DNA of 64,000 nucleotides from Amycolatopsis acidiphila (GTDB taxonomy: Bacteria; Actinomycetota; Actinomycetes; Mycobacteriales; Pseudonocardiaceae): the NCBI RefSeq assembly GCF_021391495.1, contig NZ_CP090063.1, positions 7,006,001 through 7,070,000 on the forward strand, read 5' to 3'. Below are positions 16,058-23,530 of this stretch, piece after piece. The translations under genes were made by a program, and so were the position numbers. Each line of letters begins with the position of its first letter. Within the stretch, counting starts at the first letter, position 1. The notes beneath the pieces are model-generated. The model was not told the origin of the DNA. It ran no database searches and saw only the letters and a program-made list of their open reading frames with translations.

Positions 16058-17929
16058 ATGGGCACCTACGCCGAGGAGTACCAGCGCAGCCTGACCGACC
16101 CGGAGGGGTACTGGCTGGGCGCCGCCAAGGCCATCGACTGGGTCCGGGAGCCCGAGCGGGCGCTCGACACGACGAATGCCCCGCTCTTCCGGTGGTTCCC
16201 CGGCGGCGAGCTCAACACCTCCTACAACGCACTGGACCGGCATGTCGAGCGCGGCCGCGGCGAGCAGGCGGCGCTCATCTGGGACTCCCCGGTGGCATCG
16301 GCGAAGCGGACGTACACCTACGCGCAGCTGCGGGACGAGGTAGCGCGCTTCGCGGGCGCGCTGCGTTCGCTGGGCGTCGGCAAGGGCGACCGGGTGATCA
16401 TCTACATGCCGATGGTGCCCGAAGCCGTCGTCGCGATGCTCGCGTGCGCGCGCATCGGCGCGGTGCATTCAGTCGTGTTCGGCGGCTTCGCACCCAAGGA
16501 GTTGGCGGCACGCGTCGAGGACGCCAAGCCGAAGGTCATCGTTGCCGCGTCGTGCGGCATCGAGCCGACCCGAGTGGTCGAGTACCTGCCGATCATCAAC
16601 GCCGCGCTGGGCGCGACGGCCCATCAGCCGGACAAGGTCGTCGTCCTGCAGCGGGACGCGGCGCAGGCCGAGCTGGGTGCCCGGGACGTCGACTGGCAGG
16701 AGCTGATGGCAACCGCCAAGCCCGCCGAGCCGGTTCCGGTCGCCGCGACCGACCCGCTGTACATCCTCTACACCTCCGGCACGACGGGGAAGCCGAAGGG
16801 CGTGGTGCGCGACACCGGCGGTCACGCGGTCGCGCTCGCGTGGACGATGGGCGCGGTCTACGACATCCAGCCCGGCGACATCTGGTGGACCGCCTCCGAC
16901 GTCGGCTGGGTCGTCGGGCACTCCTACATCGTGTACGCGCCACTGTTGATCGGCGCGACCACGCTGCTGTACGAGGGGAAGCCCGTGGGCACGCCGGACG
17001 CGGGCGCGTTCTGGCGCGTGATCTCCGAGCACCGGGTGAAGGCGCTGTTCACGGCGCCGACGGCGTTGCGGGCGATCAAGCGGATCGACCCGGACGCCCG
17101 CGAGCTCGAGGCGTACGACATGGCGGACTTCAAGACCCTGTTCCTCGCCGGCGAACGGCTCGACCCCGAGACCTACCACTGGGCGCACGAGAAGCTGGGC
17201 ACGCCGGTCATCGACCACTGGTGGCAGACCGAGACGGGCTGGCCGATCGCCGCGAACCCGCGCGGCCTCGAGCCCATGCCGGTCAAACCCGGTTCGGCGA
17301 CCGTGCCGCTGCCCGGGTACGACGTGCGGATCCTCGACCAGTCGGGCGAACAACTGCCCGCCGGCCGCGAGGGCGCGATCGCGATCAAGCTGCCGCTGCC
17401 GCCGGGCACGCTGCCGACACTGTGGGGCGACGACGACCGCTACATCGAGGCGTACCTGTCGCGCTACGAGGGCTACTACCTCACCGGTGACTCGGGCTAC
17501 CGCGACGAGGACGGCTACCTGTTCGTGATGGGTCGTACCGACGACGTGATCAACGTGGCCGGGCACCGGTTGTCCACCGGTTCGATGGAGGCGGCGCTCG
17601 CCTCGCACCCGGCGGTCGCGGAATGCGCGGTGATCGGCGTGCGCGACGAGCTGAAGGGGCAGCTGCCGCGCGGGTTCGTCGTGCTCAAGGCGGGTGTCGA
17701 GATCGAGGAGGACATCCTGCGCGAGGAGCTGGTCGCCACGGTGCGCCGGGACATCGGCCCGGTGGCGGCCTTCCGCCATGTGTCCATTGTGGACGCGCTG
17801 CCGAAGACCCGGTCCGGCAAGATCCTGCGCAAGACGATGCGCGGCATCGCCGAAGGCCGCGACGAACCGGTCCCCTCGACGATCGAGGACCCCGGGGTCC
17901 TCGACGCACTGCGCGACATCCTGCGATAA
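16058..17929 (+). CDS. Propionyl-CoA/acetyl-CoA synthetase-type acyl-CoA ligase
   Basis: The AMP-forming ligase of 623 residues activates a short-chain carboxylate to acyl-adenylate and acyl-CoA. The ATP-binding loop YTSGTTGKPKGVVRD, the adenylation strand DHWWQTETGWPIA, TGDSGYRDEDGYLFVMGR and the C-terminal PKTRSGKILRKTMR are all visible. The last contains the Lys that Pat-type acetyltransferases block in this family. Several stretches (RVIIYMPMVPEAVVAMLACA, SVVFGGFAPKELAARV, SDVGWVVGHSYIVYAPLLIG) are closer to PrpE than to Acs. ATG 16058 follows GAGGAGG (16041-16047). It is divergent from the kinase gene and followed by a MarR regulator that may respond to acyl compounds. Confidence 0.85.
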   Translation: MGTYAEEYQRSLTDPEGYWLGAAKAIDWVREPERALDTTNAPLFRWFPGGELNTSYNALDRHVERGRGEQAALIWDSPVASAKRTYTYAQLRDEVARFAGALRSLGVGKGDRVIIYMPMVPEAVVAMLACARIGAVHSVVFGGFAPKELAARVEDAKPKVIVAASCGIEPTRVVEYLPIINAALGATAHQPDKVVVLQRDAAQAELGARDVDWQELMATAKPAEPVPVAATDPLYILYTSGTTGKPKGVVRDTGGHAVALAWTMGAVYDIQPGDIWWTASDVGWVVGHSYIVYAPLLIGATTLLYEGKPVGTPDAGAFWRVISEHRVKALFTAPTALRAIKRIDPDARELEAYDMADFKTLFLAGERLDPETYHWAHEKLGTPVIDHWWQTETGWPIAANPRGLEPMPVKPGSATVPLPGYDVRILDQSGEQLPAGREGAIAIKLPLPPGTLPTLWGDDDRYIEAYLSRYEGYYLTGDSGYRDEDGYLFVMGRTDDVINVAGHRLSTGSMEAALASHPAVAECAVIGVRDELKGQLPRGFVVLKAGVEIEEDILREELVATVRRDIGPVAAFRHVSIVDALPKTRSGKILRKTMRGIAEGRDEPVPSTIEDPGVLDALRDILR

Positions 17930-17971
17930 CCCCTGCTCAGGTGCCCTTCGCGGCACCGCTTCAGCGAATAG

Positions 17972-18000
17972 TAGCCATGGCAATAATAGCCATGTACACT
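17972..18000. promoter_or_regulatory. MarR autoregulatory operator and leaderless promoter
   Basis: TAGCCATG is repeated at 17972-17979 and 17987-17994, and CATGGC (17976-17981) with GCCATG (17989-17994) forms an inverted repeat over seven A/T bases. The -10-like TACACT (17995-18000) is seven bases before the GTG of the MarR gene. Repeats overlapping a promoter directly before a MarR gene suggest self-repression. This is inference from layout. Confidence 0.5.
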
Positions 18001-18007
18001 AAATTTC

Positions 18008-18892
18008 GTGGAGCCGACGACGGGGTATCTGGTCTGGCGGTTGTCGATGAAGTGGCGGGCGTCGGTGGACCGGACGCTGGCTTCACTCGGACTGACGCAT
18101 GCGCAGTACTCACTCCTGGCGTCCCTGAGCGGCCTTTCCCGCACCGGGACGCAGCCGAGCCAGCGGGAGCTGGCCGACTACACCGGGCTCGAGCCCATCT
18201 ACGTCTCGAAACTGGCCCGCACGCTGGAAAAGGCGGGCCTGGTCGAGCGTCCCGTCCACCCGGACGACCCGCGGGCCGTCCGGCTGAAGCTGACCCAACG
18301 CGGCCAGGAGGTCGTCGCCGAGGCGATCGGCCGCGTGCACGCCCTGTTCGCAGAGCACATGGCACCCATCGGGGGGCCGGACGCGCCGCGTGCCCGGGAG
18401 CTGCGCCAGAGCCTGGTCGCCCTGCTCGGCGAAACCCCGCTCACCATCGACGAAAGCGAGCGCACCATGACCACCCCACGCACGATCAACGGCCGCACCA
18501 TCAACGTCGCCGCCGCCGCGACCCGCTCGGTCCTGGAAACCTTGCTCGACAAGGAAGGCCTGGACTTCGACGCGTGGATCGCGCTGCAGTACGTCACGGA
18601 GCCCACGACGCGTGAGGCCGTCCGGGGCTCGATCACGGTGCCCGGCGCGCCGGGCGGCCCCGCGATCGAGGCCGCGCTCGACCGCCTCGCCGCCGCGGGA
18701 CTGCTTCGGGAAAGTGGCGGACAGGTCGAGCGCACCGCCGAAGGAACTGAGCTGTTCGGGCGAATCACCGCGGTCACGGCCCAGATCGGCGACCAGCTGT
18801 TCGACGGGATCGACCCGCGGGACCTGGCTGCCGCGGAGCGGGTGCTGGAGCGGGTCACCGAGCGTGCGACGGCGGTGCGCGGCGGGCTGTGA
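18008..18892 (+). CDS. Double-domain MarR-family regulator
   Basis: The protein has 294 residues. Part one (about 1-145) is a complete MarR: LTHAQYSLLASLSGL, QPSQRELADYTGLEPIYVSK recognition helix region, then the wing VERPVHPDDPRAVRLKLTQRG. Part two begins at an internal methionine (about 155, DESERTMTTPRTINGRTIN) and contains a second MarR-like winged helix (LDFDAWIALQYV ... GLLRESGGQVERTAEGTELF). Usual MarR proteins have about 150 residues, so this is either a tandem fusion or two genes merged by loss of a stop. The GTG start has no ribosome site but a well-placed -10. Its target is probably itself and possibly the acyl-CoA ligase upstream. Confidence 0.8.
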   Translation: MEPTTGYLVWRLSMKWRASVDRTLASLGLTHAQYSLLASLSGLSRTGTQPSQRELADYTGLEPIYVSKLARTLEKAGLVERPVHPDDPRAVRLKLTQRGQEVVAEAIGRVHALFAEHMAPIGGPDAPRARELRQSLVALLGETPLTIDESERTMTTPRTINGRTINVAAAATRSVLETLLDKEGLDFDAWIALQYVTEPTTREAVRGSITVPGAPGGPAIEAALDRLAAAGLLRESGGQVERTAEGTELFGRITAVTAQIGDQLFDGIDPRDLAAAERVLERVTERATAVRGGL

Positions 18893-18912
18893 GGCATTGC
18901 ATGTCCGGATGA

Positions 18913-18928
18913 AGTGGTCTATACCTTT
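18913..18928. promoter_or_regulatory. DasR-responsive element (dre-like)
   Basis: AGTGGTCTATACCTTT matches the 16-base dre consensus AGTGGTCTAGACCACT at 12 of 16 positions, including the core TGGTCTA-ACC. It lies 34 bases upstream of a secreted hexosaminidase, a classic target of the GlcNAc-responsive GntR regulator DasR. The regulator is not in the window. Confidence 0.6.
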
Positions 18929-18961
18929 GAGATCCGCTCCCCCCGACAGCCGGAGTGCCCG

Positions 18962-20521
18962 ATGCGTAGACGCGTGTCCCTGGCAAGTTTGTTCGGCGCG
19001 GCCCTGCTGGCTCTCACCGTGTTCGCCCAGCCGGCGAGCGCGGAGCAGACCACACGGCAGCTCACCGATGTGATCCCTGTTCCCGTTGACGCCAAACCCG
19101 ACCCCCGAGCCGATTTCCGGCTCGACCCGGCGACGGCCATCGTCGCCGGCCGGGACGCCCGGCAGGTCGCCGGCTACCTCGGCGGCCTGCTGCGGCCGTC
19201 CACCGGATACCGGTTGCCCGTGGTGCCGTTCGCGGTCACCTCGAAGATCGAACTGGATCTGGCCAGGACGGCGAAGGTCGGTGACCAGGGCTACCAGCTC
19301 GACGTCACCAAGCGCGGCGTGACCATCCGCGCGAACACCACCGACGGGCTGTTCGCCGGCGTGCAGACCCTGCGCCAGCTGCTGCCCCCGTCGGTCGAGT
19401 CGAAGACCGTCCAGCACGCGAAGTGGGTCGTGCCCGGCGGCAGCATCACCGACTACCCGCGGTTCGGCGAGCGCGGCGCGATGCTCGACGTGGCGCGGCA
19501 CTTCTTCACCCCGGACCAGGTCAAGCTGTACATCGACCAGATCGCCCAGTACAAGATCAACACGTTGCACCTGCACCTGGCCGACGACCAGGGCTGGCGC
19601 ATCGAGATCAAGAGCTGGCCGAACCTGGCGAAGTACGGCGGCAGCACCGAGGTCGGCGGCGGTCCTGGCGGCTACTACACCCAGGCCCAGTACAAGGACC
19701 TGGTCGCCTACGCCGCGTCCCGGCACATCACGGTCGTCCCGGAGATCGACATGCCCGGGCACACCAACGCCGCGCTGGCCTCCTACCCCGAGCTCAACTG
19801 CGACGGCGTGGCCCCGCCGCTCTACACCGGGATCGACGTCGGCTTCAGCTCGTACTGCGTCGACAAGGACATCACCTACAAGTTCCTCGACGACGTGATC
19901 GGCGAGCTCGCGGCGATGACTCCCGGCAAGTACCTGCACATCGGCGGCGACGAGGCACAGGCGACGACCGAGGCCGACTACCAGAAGTTCGAGAGCCAGG
20001 TGCTGCCGATCGTGGCCAAGCACGGCAAGCTCGCCGAGGGCTGGCACGAGATCGCGAGCGTCAACCCGCCGGTCAGCGCGATTCCGCAGTTCTGGGACAC
20101 CGACGGCCAGGACGCCGCGACGGCCGCCGCGGCCGCGGCCGGCAACAAGATCCTGATGTCGCCGGCGAACAAGGCGTACCTGGACCAGATGTACACCCCC
20201 GACAGCCCGCTGGGCCTGCACTGGGCCGGGTACGTCGAGGTCAAGGACTCCTACGACTGGGATCCGGCGACGGCGGTACAGGGCGTGGGCGAGCAGCAGG
20301 TGGCCGGTGTCGAGGCGCCGTTGTGGTCGGAGACACTGACCAACAGCGACGCCATCGAGTACATGGCCTTCCCGCGGCTGGCGGGGATCGCCGAGATCGG
20401 GTGGTCGCCGGAGTCGACGCACGACTGGAACTCCTACCGCGAGCGATTGGCCGACCAGGGCCCGCGGTGGACCGCCGAGGGAATCGACTTCTACCGGTCA
20501 CCACAGGTCGACTGGAAGTAA
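18962..20521 (+). CDS. Secreted beta-N-acetylhexosaminidase (GH20)
   Basis: The enzyme (519 residues) has a Sec signal peptide (about 1-27, cleavage after PASA). A GH20b-type domain (about 30-155) precedes the catalytic GH20 barrel, which opens with YPRFGERGAMLDVARHFFTP. The catalytic Asp-Glu pair lies in YLHIGGDEAQ, and the substrate-binding strands NTLHLHLADDQGWRIEI, VVPEIDMPGHTNAALASYPE and the Trp of GVEAPLWSE are present. It releases GlcNAc from chitin oligomers by substrate-assisted catalysis. ATG 18962 is chosen because it directly starts the signal peptide; the frame extends upstream to 18914, through the dre-like site. Chitin catabolism is consistent with DasR control. Confidence 0.93.
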   Translation: MRRRVSLASLFGAALLALTVFAQPASAEQTTRQLTDVIPVPVDAKPDPRADFRLDPATAIVAGRDARQVAGYLGGLLRPSTGYRLPVVPFAVTSKIELDLARTAKVGDQGYQLDVTKRGVTIRANTTDGLFAGVQTLRQLLPPSVESKTVQHAKWVVPGGSITDYPRFGERGAMLDVARHFFTPDQVKLYIDQIAQYKINTLHLHLADDQGWRIEIKSWPNLAKYGGSTEVGGGPGGYYTQAQYKDLVAYAASRHITVVPEIDMPGHTNAALASYPELNCDGVAPPLYTGIDVGFSSYCVDKDITYKFLDDVIGELAAMTPGKYLHIGGDEAQATTEADYQKFESQVLPIVAKHGKLAEGWHEIASVNPPVSAIPQFWDTDGQDAATAAAAAAGNKILMSPANKAYLDQMYTPDSPLGLHWAGYVEVKDSYDWDPATAVQGVGEQQVAGVEAPLWSETLTNSDAIEYMAFPRLAGIAEIGWSPESTHDWNSYRERLADQGPRWTAEGIDFYRSPQVDWK

Positions 20522-20527
20522 GCCCCG

Positions 20528-20557
20528 GTAGACACTGTCTACTTCGTTTGGTACCAA
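20528..20557. promoter_or_regulatory. Two palindromes before the GDSL-TetR operon
   Basis: GTAGACA-C-TGTCTAC (20528-20542) and TTGGTACCAA (20548-20557) are both perfect and lie 38-67 bases before the GDSL hydrolase start, right after the hexosaminidase stop. Either could be the site of the TetR regulator encoded downstream; the first could also aid termination. Confidence 0.4.
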
Positions 20558-20594
20558 GGTCTTCTTGGGTGAACAACTCATGACGGAGACCTGA

Positions 20595-21398
20595 ATGCAG
20601 TACGAACGGTTCATCGCCCTCGGCGACAGTTGCACCGAGGGGCTGCACGACCCGTACCCGGGCAGCACGCAGTACCGGGGCTGGGCGGACCTGGCCGCGG
20701 CGACCCTCGCCGCGCTCAACCCCCAGCTCCGGTACGCCAATCTCGGCGTCCGGGGCCGGCGGCTCGACCAGATCATCGTCGAGCAGATCCCCACGGCGCT
20801 CGATCTCCAGCCCGATCTCGTGGCACTGTTCGGCGGCGCCAACGACGTCATGACCAGGCATTTCCGCCCCGAGGTCGTCGCGAAGCGGGTCGACGCGGCG
20901 GTTCGCATCCTCACCAGGTCGGCGCCATCGGTCGTGGTGTTCACCCTGAGCGACGTGTCCAGCCGGATTCCCGGCGTGCTGCGTGTCCGGCACCGGATCG
21001 ACGCGCTGAACGAGTCGATCCGCGCGGCGGCCGGGCAGTACGGCGCGATGCTGGTCGACCTGGCCGACGAGGACGTGCACGACCTGCGGTACTTCGGCCC
21101 CGACCGGCTGCACCTGTCCGAGCCGGGGCATCGCAGACTTGCCGCGCACCTGCTCACCCGGCTGGGTGTTTCCAGTGATCCGGCGTGGCTGGCGCCGCTG
21201 CCCGGCGAACCGCTGCAGCCGGGCCTGCGGGCGCACGCGCAGTGGATGTGGCAGGAGGTGCTGCCGGTGGCGCTGACCCGTACTCGCAACTGGTTCGTGG
21301 GCCGCTCGCCCGGCGACGGCTTCGCGCCCAAACGTCCGGAACTGCTGCCTGTCCTCGACGAACTGAACCCGTGGACAGCGATCCCCGGCGGCGCCTGA
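20595..21398 (+). CDS. SGNH/GDSL hydrolase
   Basis: The 267-residue esterase/lipase-like protein has block I FIALGDSCTEGL (catalytic Ser), block II LGVRGRRLDQI, block III FGGANDVM (oxyanion Asn) and block V DRLHLSEPGHRRLA (catalytic Asp and His). There is no signal peptide, so it is cytoplasmic. GGAG in the leader (CGGAGACCTGA before ATG) supports the start. It overlaps the TetR gene by 28 bases, so the two are co-translated. Substrate unknown. Confidence 0.88.
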   Translation: MQYERFIALGDSCTEGLHDPYPGSTQYRGWADLAAATLAALNPQLRYANLGVRGRRLDQIIVEQIPTALDLQPDLVALFGGANDVMTRHFRPEVVAKRVDAAVRILTRSAPSVVVFTLSDVSSRIPGVLRVRHRIDALNESIRAAAGQYGAMLVDLADEDVHDLRYFGPDRLHLSEPGHRRLAAHLLTRLGVSSDPAWLAPLPGEPLQPGLRAHAQWMWQEVLPVALTRTRNWFVGRSPGDGFAPKRPELLPVLDELNPWTAIPGGA

Positions 21399-21901
21399 TC
21401 TCGAGCGCGGTGGCGCTGCTGACCGACGAAGGCGTGGAGGCGGTGACGCTGCGGCGCATCGCCAGGGAGGCCGGCGTGTCGCACGGGGCGCCGTTGCGGC
21501 ACTTCACAGGACGGGCGGAGCTGCTGTCGGCGGTGGCGAGCGAGGGGTTCGCCGAGCTCGGCGAGGCGGACCTGCCGAAGGCCGGTGCGCAGGCACGGTT
21601 GCTCGCGGCGTGCCGGGCGTACCTCGAGTTCGCCCAGCGGAACCCGGCGATGTTCGAGCTGATGTTCCGGCACGACCTGATCGACACGGCGGAGCTGGAC
21701 CGGGCGTTGTTCACCCGGTTCACGACGCTGGTGGCGGACGCACAGGCGGCGGGCTGGCGCGAAGGCGTGGACTCACGCACCCTGGCGGCGTCCCTGTGGG
21801 CGGCCCTGCATGGCCTCGCCGAACTCTGGCTCTGGGGCGGCCTCGCGGACCGCGACCTACCCACGACCCTCGAGGTGACCCTCACCGCCTACCTGGGCTG
21901 A
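21371..21901 (+). CDS. TetR-family regulator
   Basis: The product has 176 residues. The N-terminal HTH reads RRRLISSAVALLTDEGVEAV, then TLRRIAREAGVSHGAPLRHF. The C-terminal ligand domain has MFELMFRHDLID and a hydrophobic helix LWAALHGLAELWLWGGL, as in WHG-type TetR proteins. GTG 21371 is inside the end of the GDSL gene; longer frames to 21185 have no HTH-related sequence. It probably represses this two-gene operon. Confidence 0.82.
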   Translation: MDSDPRRRLISSAVALLTDEGVEAVTLRRIAREAGVSHGAPLRHFTGRAELLSAVASEGFAELGEADLPKAGAQARLLAACRAYLEFAQRNPAMFELMFRHDLIDTAELDRALFTRFTTLVADAQAAGWREGVDSRTLAASLWAALHGLAELWLWGGLADRDLPTTLEVTLTAYLG

Positions 21902-21990
21902 GAGGTGCGCGTCGGTGGGCAGCCGGCTCCGGCTCGCCACCACCCGCGCCCCGGCGCCACCCTCCACTGCCCACCCCCGGGAACGGCGGC

Positions 21991-22096
21991 CCCGGCAACG
22001 GCAGCCGGGTGGCCCACCGCCCACACCCCGGACCGACCCGAAGCCTCCTCACTCCAGCGCCGGGGCGGGGGTGGGCCACCTCGCGCACAGCGCGAG
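21991..22096. repeat. GC-rich repeat at a convergent junction
   Basis: CCCGGCAACGGCAGCC (21991-22006) is identical to 13770-13785. About 60 bases on, GGGTGGGCCACCTCGCGC (22069-22086) closely matches part of the hairpin at 13823 onward. A local hairpin CTCGCGC-ACA-GCGCGAG (22080-22096) follows. The surrounding gap 21902-22105 between convergent genes has no coding potential. It is a second member of an intergenic repeat. Confidence 0.55.
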
Positions 22097-22105
22097 CCCC
22101 CCAAC

Positions 22106-23518
22106 TCACCGCCGCCCCGGGCTGATCCGCCTCCCGGCCGCCTGCAGCGCCGCCCACGCCGCGTCCACATGGGCCGCCGTCGTCGCCGGGGCGCCGATCG
22201 CCAGGCGGAGCCAGACCTCGTCGCCCACTTTGGTGTGGCTCAGGTACAGCTTGCCCGACGCGTTGACCCGTTCCATCAGCTCCAGCGCGTCCGTCCGAAG
22301 TGGACGGAAGCACACCAGCCCGAACGGATGGTGTGCCCGCAGCTCGAAGTCCGGGTCCGCCGCCACCAGCTCCGCGAACCGGTCCGCCAGCGCGATCCCC
22401 GTCCGCACGTGCTCGCGCAGCCCTTCCGCGCCGTACCACCGGATCACCGACCACAGCTTCAGCGCGCGGAACCGCCGCCCGAGCGGCACCTGCCAGTCCC
22501 GGTAGTCGATCACCTCGCCGGACTCGCTCGCCGCGTTGCGCAGGAACTCCGGCAGGATCGACAGCGCGTCGATCATCGGCTTGCGGTCGGCGACCCACAG
22601 CACGCCGCAGTCGAAGTTCGTCAGCAACCACTTGTGCGGGTTCGTCGCGTAGGAGTCCGCGTACTCCGCCACCCCGTCGTTGATCCACCGCAGGTCCGGG
22701 CACACGGCCGCGACACCCGCGTACGCCGCGTCGATGTGCAACCAGATCCCGTGCTCGCGGCAGATCTCGCCGATGGCGCGCACCGGGTCGATCGCCGTGG
22801 TGGACGTCGTGCCGATCGTCGCGCACACCAGCGCCGGAGTCACACCCGCGGCGACGTCCTCCTCGATCAGCGCACGCAGCCGCGCCGGGTCCATCTCGAG
22901 CGTCTCCGGGTGCACGTCCACGGTTCGCACGTCGCCCGCCACGAGGCCGGTGATCCGGCCCGCCTTCTCCAGCGCCGAATGCGTTTGCGAGGACACGTAG
23001 ATCGTGCGCCGCCCGTCGGTGCCCGTCCGGTGCAGCGCCGCGAGCACGGCCACGAGCGCGGCACTCGACGCCGAGTCCTGGATCACCCCGCCGCCGGCGG
23101 AATCCGTGCGGAAGTGCGCGGGCAGGCCGAGCAGTTCCGCGAGCCAGTCGACCACGACCGTTTCCAGTTCGGTGCACGCCGGGCTCGTCGCCCACACCAT
23201 GCCCTGCACGCCGAGCCCGGACGACAGCAGATCGCCGAGGATGCCCGGCCCGCTGGCGTTCGCCGGGAAGTACGCGAAGAAGCTCGGGTGCTGCCAGTGC
23301 GTGACGCCGGGCAGGATCACCCGGTCCATGTCGGCGAGCACCTGTTCGTACGGTTCGCCCTGCTCGGGCGGATGGGCCGGCAGCATCGCGCGCACGTCGC
23401 CCGGCCGGACCTGTGCGCGCACCGGGTGCTTCTCGACGCTGCCCAGGTAGTCGGCGATCCAGTCGACGACCTGCTTGCCGTACTGCCGGAACTCCTCCGG
23501 CGACATGTGCCCTGCCAT
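22106..23518 (-). CDS. Group II PLP-dependent aromatic amino acid decarboxylase
   Basis: The enzyme (470 residues) is of the DOPA/tryptophan decarboxylase type. Visible are VTHWQHPSFFAYFPANAS at the substrate-binding part, SSQTHSALEKAGR, the PLP-contacting HIDAAYAGVAAVCP and the Schiff-base Lys in DSYATNPHKWLLTNFDCG. It should turn an aromatic L-amino acid into the amine. ATG 23518 is 12 bases after the stop of the metal-ATPase gene upstream on the same strand, so the two are co-transcribed; ATG 23506 is an alternative start. The link between metal export and amine formation is not obvious. Confidence 0.9.
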   Translation of the reverse strand: MAGHMSPEEFRQYGKQVVDWIADYLGSVEKHPVRAQVRPGDVRAMLPAHPPEQGEPYEQVLADMDRVILPGVTHWQHPSFFAYFPANASGPGILGDLLSSGLGVQGMVWATSPACTELETVVVDWLAELLGLPAHFRTDSAGGGVIQDSASSAALVAVLAALHRTGTDGRRTIYVSSQTHSALEKAGRITGLVAGDVRTVDVHPETLEMDPARLRALIEEDVAAGVTPALVCATIGTTSTTAIDPVRAIGEICREHGIWLHIDAAYAGVAAVCPDLRWINDGVAEYADSYATNPHKWLLTNFDCGVLWVADRKPMIDALSILPEFLRNAASESGEVIDYRDWQVPLGRRFRALKLWSVIRWYGAEGLREHVRTGIALADRFAELVAADPDFELRAHHPFGLVCFRPLRTDALELMERVNASGKLYLSHTKVGDEVWLRLAIGAPATTAAHVDAAWAALQAAGRRISPGRR

Positions 23519-23530
23519 CCGCCCAGCTGA

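Noticed and set aside
14232..16094. 620-codon plus-strand frame over the kinase gene
   Set aside because: Antisense to an intact kinase with all catalytic motifs; dominated by Arg, Pro, Gln and His.
16058..17929. Calling the ligase acs (acetyl-CoA synthetase)
   Set aside because: Several stretches look more like PrpE, but substrate cannot be proven from sequence, so no symbol was assigned.
18110..20422. 770-codon minus-strand frame over the MarR and GH20 genes
   Set aside because: It spans two well-supported genes on the other strand, has no recognisable domain and has a shadow-type composition.
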